64,000 bases of DNA from Gammaproteobacteria bacterium. GTDB taxonomy: Bacteria; Pseudomonadota; Gammaproteobacteria; Burkholderiales; Nitrosomonadaceae. The DNA lies in NCBI GenBank assembly GCA_015709615.1, contig CP054179.1, positions 620,001 to 684,000 on the forward strand. Direction: 5' to 3'. The position numbers and the translations under genes were made by a program. Under the pieces are notes generated by a model, which saw nothing but the letters and a program-made list of their open reading frames with translations, ran no database searches and was not told where the DNA came from. Positions 9,004-17,440 of the stretch are shown in pieces; positions within the stretch are counted from its first letter, which is position 1; every line of letters begins with the position of its first letter.

Positions 9004-9428
9004 GATAAAGCTCCTTAGATAATTGGCCGATGCATTGAATTGGCGTCAATGAAGTTTCAATCCGCAGCGATCGCGTGGATTGATTTATGTGCAATTAACG
9101 GAATGAATCTCCTTTCTCGAATTAATACAATCCCCGTTTACATTAGAACGAATAGTTTGTCAAAAAATATTTTATTGAAACAAATCATGTCGTGATGATG
9201 GAAATTTCTTGTTAGACCCTCATTACAGAAGGTGATTGAATTATTTGATGGCTGACCGGGCAATCTCCAGCAAAATCGGAATACCGGCTTAGCAAAACCG
9301 TACTGGCGATTTCGTGTTCTAAGGCAAATAAGACAAGACGGCAGCAATATTTTCAAGTCTAGCGGCTTAAAGGATAGGAAAGGTGGAATATATCGCTGAA
9401 CGGTAACGGCAGGAACTCTGCCGGTTCA
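9004..9428. other. Gene-free interval (425 bp)
   Basis: Upstream region of the PEP-CTERM gene on its right-to-left promoter side, and 3' region of the small membrane protein gene. A 72-codon frame on the minus strand (9138-9356) is poor in composition and not believed. Apart from the hairpin at 9407-9423 I see no gene, repeat or convincing promoter box. Confidence 0.6.
9407..9423 (-). terminator. Hairpin after the epimerase cluster, possible terminator
   Basis: CGGCAG-AGTTC-CTGCCG read on the minus strand, a 6-bp GC-rich stem with a 5-base loop beginning 5 bp after the stop of the last gene of the minus-strand cluster. The downstream tract is only mildly U-rich (TTACCGTT), so it is a weak intrinsic terminator at best. 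Confidence 0.4.
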
Positions 9429-9728
9429 TTACTGTTCTGCTTTATTAGGTTCAGCCGCTGCATTTTTCATTTCATTTTCTTTTTTCAGTTTCCATTTGAT
9501 CGTTACATAGGTGCCCAAATACGCACCCATGAATGCAGCTGCAATATAAACTTTGTTCTCAACGTAATTGGTAACAGTAAATGCGGTTACCAGAATGATC
9601 ATCGCGGACCAAAATGCGGCAGGATGCGCTCTTCTTTCTTCCACATCGATGAAATAAAGCGTCCAGCATACATCGGCCAGCGCCATGGCAGCCATAATCA
9701 ATAAAAATGTAACAATTGAAAATTCCAT
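9429..9728 (-). CDS. Small membrane protein, three spans, unknown function
   Basis: 99 residues with three hydrophobic segments (about 5-28, 40-58, 62-78), and a charged, probably cytosolic tail ending KAEQ. A loop carries FIDVEERRAHPAA. No family is recognised with confidence. It starts 33 bp after the DapF-like gene on the same strand and is followed by a hairpin, so it looks like the last gene of the ligase/acetyltransferase/epimerase cluster. A role in moving or anchoring the product would be speculation. Confidence 0.7.
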   Translation of the reverse strand: MEFSIVTFLLIMAAMALADVCWTLYFIDVEERRAHPAAFWSAMIILVTAFTVTNYVENKVYIAAAFMGAYLGTYVTIKWKLKKENEMKNAAAEPNKAEQ

Positions 9729-9761
9729 GAAATAGCCTTTAACCCCCTGCCCTGTTTTGAA

Positions 9762-10601
9762 TTACCAGTGGTACTGCGGGTAGTGATGGTGATAATCGAT
9801 CGGACTGGTGGGCTTAGGGTGAATATTATTTACAAATCCGGTGACTTTGCCTTGATAGCGTGTTTGCCCGCAAATGGATAAGCATCCACCGGTTTCCGTA
9901 ATTTTCAGGCTGCCGCCCAATGAATGGGTCACAATCGGCAGTGCGGTGCCGAAGACTTTTGACGCAACATACGCGCTTGCCGCACTTCCGGTTCCGCAAC
10001 TGAGCGTGACGTCCTCAACACCCATTTCAAACGTGCGTACCGAAATACCTTCCGCATCGCGCCAGATAAAATCCACATTGACACCTTCCGGATGGCCGAC
10101 GAACTCGCACAGCGATTTTTCTTCGCGCAATGATTTACCGAATATTCTGGCATTTTCCAGACTTATTTCCGAACCGATCACCACAACGTGCGGAACACCG
10201 GTAAAAACGTAATGCAGTTGATCGCTGATTTGCCGGTAATCGCGCGCCTCGCCTAAATTTACTTCGGTCAGATCGTCAATGATGCGCACTTCTTTTTTAC
10301 CGTCGCCGGTAATGATCGAAAAGTCACCCTTGCGCACGTACATGTCATGCAGATAGCGGGTTGCGCAGCGCAGACCATTGCCGCACATGGTTTCTTCGGT
10401 GCCGTCGCGATCGAAAATTTTCATTGTCGGCGTGCCTTGCAGCCGATCCACATCGACAAAAAGAATGCCGTCGGTGTCGTGCTGCGTTGCCAGCGCACTT
10501 GAAATCAATGACCGGTTATATCCTGCCAGGGGCGTTTTTAGTTCATCCACTACCAGAAAAGAATTACCACATCCATCCATTTTGATCGCTTTAATTCTCA
10601 T
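9762..10601 (-). CDS. dapF: DapF-family PLP-independent epimerase/racemase (diaminopimelate epimerase homologue)
   Basis: 279 residues from ATG 10601; a longer start at 10643 is possible but lies beyond the conserved MRIKAIKMDG start. The two catalytic cysteines are present: Cys73 in CGNGLRC and Cys202 in LSCGTGSA, as is Asn13 of GCGNSF. Positions that in characterised DapF contact the distal end of diaminopimelate differ: Asp64 for Asn in the FNxDGS motif, Val136 for Asn in GNPH, Met193 for Arg in YERG. The fold and chemistry are therefore safe, but the substrate may not be diaminopimelate. It also has an unusual His-rich C-terminal tail (DYHHHYPQYHW). Clustered with a GNAT and an ATP-grasp ligase. 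Confidence 0.8.
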   Translation of the reverse strand: MRIKAIKMDGCGNSFLVVDELKTPLAGYNRSLISSALATQHDTDGILFVDVDRLQGTPTMKIFDRDGTEETMCGNGLRCATRYLHDMYVRKGDFSIITGDGKKEVRIIDDLTEVNLGEARDYRQISDQLHYVFTGVPHVVVIGSEISLENARIFGKSLREEKSLCEFVGHPEGVNVDFIWRDAEGISVRTFEMGVEDVTLSCGTGSAASAYVASKVFGTALPIVTHSLGGSLKITETGGCLSICGQTRYQGKVTGFVNNIHPKPTSPIDYHHHYPQYHW

Positions 10602-10673
10602 GGTCTTGTACGCCTCGTTGAATACATCGTTATGAAATGGCAAAAAACACGGGGGATTATTTCCTGCATTAAG

Positions 10674-11126
10674 CTATAAGGCAGGTCTGTAGCCGGCTCG
10701 CCTGGTGAGGTGCGCCTGGGCCACGCCCGGAATAAACTCATCTTGCACAATGCCGGTCAAGGCAAAGCCATTTTTCAGATAAAACCGTAAGCTTTCATTG
10801 GCATCGGCGTCGGTTACGACATTGAGGATTTTCCCCCCCTGCCGCTCAATCTCGGCAAAAATGCTATCTAGCATCAAAGAACCGTATCCTTTGCCGCGAT
10901 ACCGCTCATCCACTGCCAATGTCAGCAAGTGATACGTGTCAACCGACTTTCTGGCGACTGCATAACCAACCGGCTCGCCGTTATCCATGGCGCATACACC
11001 GAAATTCTTGCCGCGCAGGATATCTTCCAATTCGTCATGGATGGCTGATTGATACATCGAACCGATATCCTGCAGCGCAATTTTTACCAGGCTGGGAAAT
11101 AGCTCATTTGCAATGGGTACGATCAT
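10674..11126 (-). CDS. GNAT family N-acetyltransferase
   Basis: 150 residues. The acetyl-CoA-binding motif A is RYRGKGYGSLML preceded by strand LLTLAV. Motif B region is ESLRFYLKNGF. The start lies 5 bp after the stop of the ATP-grasp gene, implying one transcript, and the DapF-like gene follows at 72 bp. The substrate is unknown. In this context it could acetylate an amino group of the ligase or racemase product, but this is inference. Confidence 0.85.
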   Translation of the reverse strand: MIVPIANELFPSLVKIALQDIGSMYQSAIHDELEDILRGKNFGVCAMDNGEPVGYAVARKSVDTYHLLTLAVDERYRGKGYGSLMLDSIFAEIERQGGKILNVVTDADANESLRFYLKNGFALTGIVQDEFIPGVAQAHLTRRAGYRPAL

Positions 11127-11131
11127 GATGT

Positions 11132-12229
11132 TTACTCTGTTGCTTGTTTTCCTAATAGGGTATAAATCTGGTCGCGGAAAGTAACCGTGCCTGCTTGCGC
11201 TGCTTTACCGATCGCCTGATTGGCGAATTCCGCGAGCAATTCCGTTTTTCCGGCAAATTGCTCCGGGCGCGATAAAGAGAGCCGCTGTACGGCGGCATGA
11301 ACGATCAGCGCGATCATATCGTTATGCGCCACGTTGGCATGCCGGCACATGGTAGTTAGATCCGCTTCGGTCGGATGAAGGCCGGGGATCACATTGGCTT
11401 CCAGGAAATAAAGCTGACCGTCCCGGGTGCGAAAATCGATACGGTTATAGTCGCGCACTTCCAGTGCCTCATGAGCTGCGATAGCGATTTTTGCGTAGTC
11501 CTTCACTTTCTCTGTCCAACTCAGATGCGATATGTAGGGATTCTCGATGTCTTTCACATGCGGATCACGCACATGCGGCTGCCCGGGAATTTTGGCGAAA
11601 TCGATTTCCAGGATCGGCAGCACATAATTTCCGATTAAGCCGATGGTATATTCAGTACCGGGTAAAAATTCCTCAACCAGCGCCGGCTGGTTGAATTGCG
11701 CATAAATTGCGTCTATGGCTTCATTCAGCTCGGCAATCGTGTGCACTTTGCTTTTTTGGCTGATGCCGATACTGGTTCCTTCGCTGTAAGGCTTGACCAT
11801 CAAAGGGAAAGACAGATTACCCAGGCGATCGCCGGGCACCATGAGTTGAAATTGCGCGGTCGGCACGCCGTCATACGCAACGATCTTTTTGGCCGTCGCT
11901 TTATCCATTTTGTTAATGAAAGTCTTGGGGCTGCTGCCGGTATAAGGAATATGCAAGTGTTCGCAGAAAAAAGGAACGATGGCCTCGCGCAACTCTTTCT
12001 CATCGAGACCTTCGCTGTTATTGAACACCAGATCGATCTGCTGCTGGCGTTTTTGCAGTTGTGTGTAAATATCGGGCCCGACATCGATCAATTCCACATT
12101 CGCGCCGATGCGCTCCAGCGCCGCCGTTACCGCTGCAATCGTATCCGGGCCTTCAAATTCACCATAGCGCTCATCCTCCATCCATGGCTTTCTTACATTG
12201 CAGGTGTAGGCAACATTGAGTTTTCTCAT
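11132..12229 (-). CDS. D-alanine-D-alanine ligase-like ATP-grasp enzyme
   Basis: 365 residues from ATG 12229; an in-frame ATG at 12253 would add 8 residues, and neither has a strong Shine-Dalgarno. ATP-grasp landmarks of the Ddl family are present: PYTGSSP, VKPYSEGTSIG, VEEFLPGTEYTIG and FLEANVIPGLHP (Glu and Asn metal ligands). The N-terminal glycine-rich GG-x-S-x-E loop that binds the first D-Ala in true Ddl is replaced by TCNVRKPWMEDERYG, and the usual PGMT becomes PGLHP. It is therefore probably a paralogue ligating another amino acid or peptide, not the housekeeping Ddl. Confidence 0.8.
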   Translation of the reverse strand: MRKLNVAYTCNVRKPWMEDERYGEFEGPDTIAAVTAALERIGANVELIDVGPDIYTQLQKRQQQIDLVFNNSEGLDEKELREAIVPFFCEHLHIPYTGSSPKTFINKMDKATAKKIVAYDGVPTAQFQLMVPGDRLGNLSFPLMVKPYSEGTSIGISQKSKVHTIAELNEAIDAIYAQFNQPALVEEFLPGTEYTIGLIGNYVLPILEIDFAKIPGQPHVRDPHVKDIENPYISHLSWTEKVKDYAKIAIAAHEALEVRDYNRIDFRTRDGQLYFLEANVIPGLHPTEADLTTMCRHANVAHNDMIALIVHAAVQRLSLSRPEQFAGKTELLAEFANQAIGKAAQAGTVTFRDQIYTLLGKQATE

Positions 12230-12557
12230 AGAGCAAGCGGATCGCAAATCCAATAATTTTACGTTTTAGGGCCGCCATTCCGGTTCCAAACAAACCGGGC
12301 GGTCCCGTATCGAGAGCAATTAACGAAGCAGCTTTCTATTCGTTGACAAGCGCGAATGGTTAAATTGAAATATTTTTTGGAAGGGTGTATTCAGGGGTAA
12401 CCGATGAAATGGTAGTGTTTGATGTGGATTTATTTGATAATGATGTCAATAACATAGCGGCTATTTGAATGCCTGCTTGGCTTGGAAAGCTTTGGCTGTA
12501 ACCGCGGAAACCTTGAGCAAGCAGCTGTCGGATTGATAATCAACCGCAGAAAAATAC
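12230..12557. other. Gene-free interval upstream of the ATP-grasp cluster
   Basis: About 330 bp between the start of the ATP-grasp gene and MITE copy 2. It should hold the promoter of the minus-strand cluster, but I could not assign -35/-10 boxes with confidence. No coding frame with sensible composition is seen. Confidence 0.5.
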
Positions 12558-12707
12558 TAAGGAAACCCTGATTAATTCGGCGGACGAGATGAAGCACGAG
12601 GCGCTCGGAACACATCAAACGAGACATATCAACAAGATAGGCGAGTGAGCGAGTACCGCGCAACGAAGTGATTCGCCTGTCTAGTCAATTAATCAGCGTT
12701 TCCCTAA
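12558..12707 (+). repeat. MITE-like element, copy 2
   Basis: About 150 bp with terminal inverted repeats: TAAGGAAACCCTGATTAATT at the left end, and the reverse complement of TTAGGGAAACGCTGATTAATT at the right. The interior matches copy 1 closely (GAGACATATCAA, AAGATAGGCGAG, GAGTACCGCGCAACGAAG). It lies between the 3' end of the deaminase gene and the upstream region of the ATP-grasp cluster. It has no coding capacity. Confidence 0.8.
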
Positions 12708-12749
12708 ACCCGCGGGCGATATGTTCCACACCTCGGTCTCATCGCTTAC

Positions 12750-13325
12750 TCAGGTTTTCTTCAGGAAACGGCTGTTATAAATTTCTCCGCGGTAGCTTTG
12801 CAGTACATCGATGGCTTGCGCGCGCATCACTTCCCGCGTTACGCTGATTCCTCTATGTTGCAACCCCTGCACCCAATCCGCCGCGCGCTGGCCTTCATCG
12901 AAACCGATCGCCTCCACATCCTCCGATCGCGCACCGCAAACAAGAGCAACGATACCAGTCCATTGCAATACCCCCAGACACTGGCAGCAAGGCTCCGCAC
13001 TGGTGACCAGTTCAAACGGCCCATAACTTGCCAGCTCATAACTGCCCAACGTTTGCTCCGCTAATGCCAACGCCATCACTTCCGCGTGCAGCAACGAGGA
13101 TTTTCCCGGCACAACCCAATTAACACCCGGCGCAATCAATTCACCGCTAGTTTGATCAAACACCGCAGCAGCGAACGGCCCTCCCCCATGCAGCACATTG
13201 GCCCGCGCCAAATCGATGACCGCAGCCATTCTTTGGTTTGTTTCAAGCAGCGTTGATGGAATTTCAGCCGCCCAAGTATTCAGCCACTCCGGGATGGGGA
13301 GTACGATGTTTTTCCAGTGTTTCAT
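12750..13325 (-). CDS. Nucleoside deaminase (cytidine/guanine deaminase-like, zinc-dependent)
   Basis: 191 residues of the cytidine-deaminase-like fold. The zinc signature is complete: HAE in LLHAEVMAL and PCCQC in SAEPCCQCLG (P-C-x-x-C). The size and the N-terminal extension with GGGPFAAAVFD fit guanine-deaminase/TadA-like nucleoside deaminases, but the base is not predictable. GGAGG lies about 13 bases upstream of the ATG. The ATG overlaps the TGA of a small upstream frame (ATGA), suggesting translational coupling. Confidence 0.85.
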   Translation of the reverse strand: MKHWKNIVLPIPEWLNTWAAEIPSTLLETNQRMAAVIDLARANVLHGGGPFAAAVFDQTSGELIAPGVNWVVPGKSSLLHAEVMALALAEQTLGSYELASYGPFELVTSAEPCCQCLGVLQWTGIVALVCGARSEDVEAIGFDEGQRAADWVQGLQHRGISVTREVMRAQAIDVLQSYRGEIYNSRFLKKT

Positions 13326-13507
13326 TTGTTTGCCATATCCTCCGAGAAGGATTGAGTCCGGATATTATTAGCCGATGCTGACAAAGCCGGCAGTACAAGC
13401 TGTAAGGCAGCCATTGCTTCGGGATTGCGTTCAGCAAGCGCTTCCAGCCGTTGAGTTAATTCTTCATCATGCTTGAGTGATTTGATTTCAGATTCTTGCT
13501 TTCGCAT
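13322..13507 (-). CDS. Small hypothetical protein coupled to the deaminase gene
   Basis: 61 residues from ATG 13507; an alternative GTG at 13543 gives 73. Helical and acidic, with KHDEELTQRLEALAERNPEA; no recognised family. Its stop overlaps the deaminase ATG by 4 bases. The amphipathic helix pattern and the overlap argue that it is translated. It could instead only serve as a leader for coupling. Confidence 0.45.
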   Translation of the reverse strand: MRKQESEIKSLKHDEELTQRLEALAERNPEAMAALQLVLPALSASANNIRTQSFSEDMANK

Positions 13508-13741
13508 ACCTCTATCCGATAGCTTATAAATGTCAGTCAGCACTCACTATACAACAGTGCGCTAACAAATGATTTCCGGCTCAAGAAAAAATACCACCCG
13601 GAAAGAGCGACCAGCGCATGAAGCAATATCGTGACTATCCGCAGTCTGATAAAATCCCCCACCGGTAAGCGGCCTTGACTCATTTAGCCGGTCTGCTGAC
13701 TTTGGTCACGTCCTGTTGTTCATCACGAAGGAATCATCGTT

Positions 13742-15640
13742 GTGTTTTCACTCCCTAAAAACTTCAGTTTCGCCCGATCGCTCGGTTTTTTGGTGTTTGC
13801 CGCGAGCTGGCTGGCGTTTGCGTTTTTTCTGGGGCGTTTGATTCCGGATCGGCAACTGTGGTTTGCGCTGTTGATTACGCTGCTGTTCGGCATGCCGATG
13901 TATGGTGCGGCAATGTATGCGGTGACGATTCAAAGAATCCATCGCGCCAGCCAGTTCATGAAACTCGGTATTTTGCACTGGCTGTTCACGCGGCGGATTC
14001 TGGCGTATGCCGGGTGGTTGCTGTGGTCGGTGGTATTTTCGTTTCTGCTGCTGTTCTATCTCGGTTCCGCGGATAAGCAGGAATGGATCGTTTGTTTTGC
14101 CGCCATTCCGGCATTTGGCATCGTTTATGCGATTCTTTTCCCGATCGCGGCGCGCGAATACAAGCCGTACATCGCCGTGCACAAATCGCTGGTCTGGACG
14201 CGCTGGGTTACGGCATTGGCGATGGCGGTGTTTTTCGTTTTTTTCGCCGATCATACCGACACTAACCGGCAATATGCTTCGCTGACCGAAGCGGTCGCGG
14301 CGGAAAGCCAGAAACTGGAAGGCGTGACCAACAGTATCCTGATTCTTGAAACCAACCGGTTGCTCGGTTTCATCGAGGGCATGAAGCGCTATGCGTTGGG
14401 CGGTCTGCATTCATTTGACGATCTGCTGTACGTAGCGGTTATTTTTCTCGGCAGCGTGCTGTTTTTTTATAACGTGGCGCTGGGAATTTCCAGTTTCATG
14501 GTGCCGCTCGCCGAGTACCGCCGGGTCTTTGCGCCGGTGCAAGACAGCGACGAGCCGCCCGCGGTATCGCCGTGGGCATGGGCGATTACCTCGGCGTTCG
14601 CCACTTTTTTCGTTTTTTTCATTTATGTGCCATCGACGGTTTATGTCGACACCTGGTTGCGTTCCAATCCGGAAACCGTTGCAGAAATCCGCGCCGCGCG
14701 GCAAAGCGCCGTGCAAACCGTGGAGATGATCGGCGATGAATACTACAAACCGGGAACGGCGGCGCAGATCGAACAAGCTTACCTCGACAGTCTCAGCAAG
14801 ATGGAAGCGTCGTTGGGAAAATTGCGCGAAACCACCGGCACCGGTTTCCAGCAAATGGCCGACAATGTCGATGCTTATCTCGATTGGTATTACAGTCTAC
14901 CGGGGGAATATGAGCGCATTGTGGCGCTCGCGACCGGCGCGCTGGAAACCTGGATGGCCGAGAAACTGCAGAATTATCTGATGCAAGGCAATGTTTTCGG
15001 TCCGGTACAGAAATCCATCGAAGACGTACTGCAAAATAACCAGCAGTTACGCACCGAACATATGCAAAAAGTGGAACGGATTCTGGCGGAAAACCGTGTC
15101 GAACCCGCCGGCGATTCCCAGCTTGAAATCGTCCGGCATGCATCGTTAAACTCGCTCAAAGAACCGCCCGCGCACAGCGTGATCGTCAATCTGGAGAACC
15201 GCGTGCTGATCTCCGGCGGCATCGGCACCGCCGGTGCGATCACCGGCGCTATCGCCGGTAAGATCACCGCCAAAGTGGCGGGCAAAGGCATCATCAAACT
15301 GGGCGCTCAAGCCCTGATCAAAGTCACCGCCGGCAAGGCAGTCAGCGCGTTGGGCGGCGCCGCGGCGGGCGCTGCGTCAGGGGCGGCATTGGGGTCGTTC
15401 ATTCCCGGTATCGGCACGGCCATCGGCGCGGCCATCGGTGGTATCATTGGCGGCATCACGATCGGTTTGACCGTCGAGAAACTCTTGTTAATGCTGGAAG
15501 AAGCATTTTCACGCGAAGAATTTAAACTTCAGATTCTGAATGCGATCGAAGAGGAACGCATCGAGTTTGAGAAATTTTTGAATACGCCCGCTTTATCGGA
15601 CAAAACCTCCGGCAGCACCGATGCGGCAGCGGCGCCCTGA
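13742..15640 (+). CDS. Large polytopic membrane protein with C-terminal glycine-zipper region, unknown function
   Basis: 632 residues from GTG 13742, with AAGGA about 10 bases upstream. Seven hydrophobic segments are predicted by eye in the first 300 residues (about 10-32, 38-62, 87-108, 112-135, 150-168, 225-250, 275-298). A long charged helical stretch follows (about 300-470). A glycine/alanine-rich zone (about 485-590) comes next, with GxxxG-type repeats such as GAAAGAASGAALG and GAAIGGIIGG, then a basic/acidic helical tail. No domain family is recognised. The zipper suggests membrane insertion or oligomerisation. It is upstream of the ybaL-like gene by 35 bp, so perhaps co-transcribed. 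Confidence 0.8.
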   Translation: MFSLPKNFSFARSLGFLVFAASWLAFAFFLGRLIPDRQLWFALLITLLFGMPMYGAAMYAVTIQRIHRASQFMKLGILHWLFTRRILAYAGWLLWSVVFSFLLLFYLGSADKQEWIVCFAAIPAFGIVYAILFPIAAREYKPYIAVHKSLVWTRWVTALAMAVFFVFFADHTDTNRQYASLTEAVAAESQKLEGVTNSILILETNRLLGFIEGMKRYALGGLHSFDDLLYVAVIFLGSVLFFYNVALGISSFMVPLAEYRRVFAPVQDSDEPPAVSPWAWAITSAFATFFVFFIYVPSTVYVDTWLRSNPETVAEIRAARQSAVQTVEMIGDEYYKPGTAAQIEQAYLDSLSKMEASLGKLRETTGTGFQQMADNVDAYLDWYYSLPGEYERIVALATGALETWMAEKLQNYLMQGNVFGPVQKSIEDVLQNNQQLRTEHMQKVERILAENRVEPAGDSQLEIVRHASLNSLKEPPAHSVIVNLENRVLISGGIGTAGAITGAIAGKITAKVAGKGIIKLGAQALIKVTAGKAVSALGGAAAGAASGAALGSFIPGIGTAIGAAIGGIIGGITIGLTVEKLLLMLEEAFSREEFKLQILNAIEEERIEFEKFLNTPALSDKTSGSTDAAAAP

Positions 15641-15675
15641 AGTTCGAGCCAATAAACCTTAACCTTGGAATTTGA

Positions 15676-17388
15676 ATGGAACATAACGTTGCCCTGATCA
15701 CGACGATCGCAGCCGGTTTCGGCCTGGCCTTGATTTTTGGTTTCATCGCGGAAAGGCTTAAAACGCCTGCGCTGGTCGGTTATCTGCTGGCCGGAATCGC
15801 CATCAGTCCAACCACACCGGGATTCGTCGCGGATGTCGGCATCGCTTCACAACTATCGGAAATCGGTGTGATGCTGCTGATGTTCGGCGTCGGATTACAT
15901 TTTTCGTTGGACGATTTGCTGTCGGTCAAACGTGTCGCGGTACCCGGCGCTATCGTTCAAATGGCCGTTGCAACCGTTCTGGGCATGGCCGTAGCCTCGT
16001 GGTGGGAATGGAGCTTCGGTGAAGGATTGGTATTGGGCCTGTCGTTATCTTGCGCCAGCACGGTGGTGCTGTTGAAAGCGCTGGAATCCCGTGGCCTGCT
16101 GGAAACCATGAACGGCCGCATCGCGGTCGGCTGGCTGATTGTCGAGGATCTGGTGACGGTGCTGATTCTGGTGTTGTTGCCGACATTCGCGACCATGCTG
16201 GGTGGCACGAACGAGAACGGCAATCCTGCCGATCCGTTATGGCGCACGATCGGTGTCACGTTATTGCTGGTTTCCGCTTTCATCGCCTTGATGCTGATCG
16301 TCGGCCGCCGCGTCCTGCCCTGGTTGCTGTGGCAAGTGGCCCGCACCGGTTCGCGCGAAATGTTCACCTTGGCGGTCGTCGCAGTCGCCATTTGTATCGC
16401 TTACGGTGCTGCCATATTGTTTAATGTGTCGTTCGCCTTGGGCGCTTTTTTTGCCGGTATGGTGATGCGCGAATCCAAATTCAGTCAACGCGCCGCCGAG
16501 GAATCGCTGCCGTTGCGCGATGCCTTTGCCGTACTGTTTTTCGTCTCCGTCGGTATGCTGTTTGATCCGGCCGTGCTGATCGATGAACCGGTGCGCGTGC
16601 TCGCCGTGGTTGCCATTATCATCGTCGGCAAGTCGATGGCGGCGATGCTGCTGGTTTTGATCCTGCGTTATCCGCTTACGACCTCGTTGACCGTTGCCGC
16701 CAGTTTGGGGCAAATCGGCGAATTTTCCTTCATATTGGCGGGACTGGGGTTGTCGCTTGGATTGATGCCGCCTGAGGGGATGAGCTTGGTGCTCGCCGGC
16801 GCGTTGATTTCGATCGCTTTCAACCCGATCGCTTTTGCCGCCATTACGCCGTTCAAGAATTTGATCCTCAAACATTCCGCTTTGGCGCGTAAATACGAGA
16901 ACCGCGACGATCCGTACGCGGAACTGCCGATGAGCACCGAACGCAAGTTCCTCGAAGGCCAGGTGGTGCTGGTCGGTTACGGACATGTCGGCCAGCGGGT
17001 CGCTCAGGCGCTTAACGAAAAAAATATTCCGTACATCGTCGCGGAACAAAATCGCGAAATCGTACAAGACTTGCGCAAGCAAGGTACCACTGCGGTATCC
17101 GGCGACGCCACCGAACCGTCGGTGCTGATACAAGCGCATATCAAAGATGCCGCGATGCTGGTGATCGCCACGCCGGATTTGCTGAATGTGCGGCAAATGA
17201 TCGACACCGCGCGCACGCTGAATCCCGATATCGAAATCGTTTTGCGCAGCCGCAGCGAGGATGAAACGATGTTGCTGCGCAAGGAAGCTATGGGAACGGT
17301 CTTCTTTGCCGACGAAGAACTTGCCAAGAGCATGTCGCACCACATCCTGAGCCGGTTCGACATCAAATCCCAATCGGTGACTGAATAA
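15676..17388 (+). CDS. ybaL: CPA2-family cation/proton antiporter with TrkA-N domain (YbaL/KefB type)
   Basis: 570 residues. The N-terminal two thirds form a 12-13 span Na+/H+-exchanger domain (VGYLLAGIAISP, GVMLLMFGVGLHF, SCASTVVLLKAL, FFAGMVMRESKF). The C-terminal part is a Rossmann RCK/TrkA-N domain with VVLVGYGHVGQRVA binding a nucleotide. Length and order match E. coli YbaL. Expected role is inner-membrane K+/H+ or Na+/H+ exchange, gated by the cytosolic RCK domain. It follows the large membrane protein gene and precedes a small conserved gene. Confidence 0.9.
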   Translation: MEHNVALITTIAAGFGLALIFGFIAERLKTPALVGYLLAGIAISPTTPGFVADVGIASQLSEIGVMLLMFGVGLHFSLDDLLSVKRVAVPGAIVQMAVATVLGMAVASWWEWSFGEGLVLGLSLSCASTVVLLKALESRGLLETMNGRIAVGWLIVEDLVTVLILVLLPTFATMLGGTNENGNPADPLWRTIGVTLLLVSAFIALMLIVGRRVLPWLLWQVARTGSREMFTLAVVAVAICIAYGAAILFNVSFALGAFFAGMVMRESKFSQRAAEESLPLRDAFAVLFFVSVGMLFDPAVLIDEPVRVLAVVAIIIVGKSMAAMLLVLILRYPLTTSLTVAASLGQIGEFSFILAGLGLSLGLMPPEGMSLVLAGALISIAFNPIAFAAITPFKNLILKHSALARKYENRDDPYAELPMSTERKFLEGQVVLVGYGHVGQRVAQALNEKNIPYIVAEQNREIVQDLRKQGTTAVSGDATEPSVLIQAHIKDAAMLVIATPDLLNVRQMIDTARTLNPDIEIVLRSRSEDETMLLRKEAMGTVFFADEELAKSMSHHILSRFDIKSQSVTE

Positions 17389-17440
17389 CAACCTTTTAAA
17401 CTGTTTTCCCACCCTATGAAATTTTTATGAGATTTTTGCA

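Noticed and set aside
9138..9356. 72-codon minus-strand frame
   Set aside because: Unlikely composition (Cys/Arg-rich patches), no ribosome-binding site, no recognised domain.
12430..12663. 77-codon frame on the minus strand
   Set aside because: Mostly inside MITE copy 2; repeat sequence, not a gene.
13748..14410. 220-codon frame antisense to the large membrane protein gene
   Set aside because: Composition of a mirrored hydrophobic gene, with no start signal.
16261..17412. 383-codon open frame antisense to ybaL
   Set aside because: Rich in His, Gln and Arg, without domains; a shadow of the GC-biased ybaL codons.
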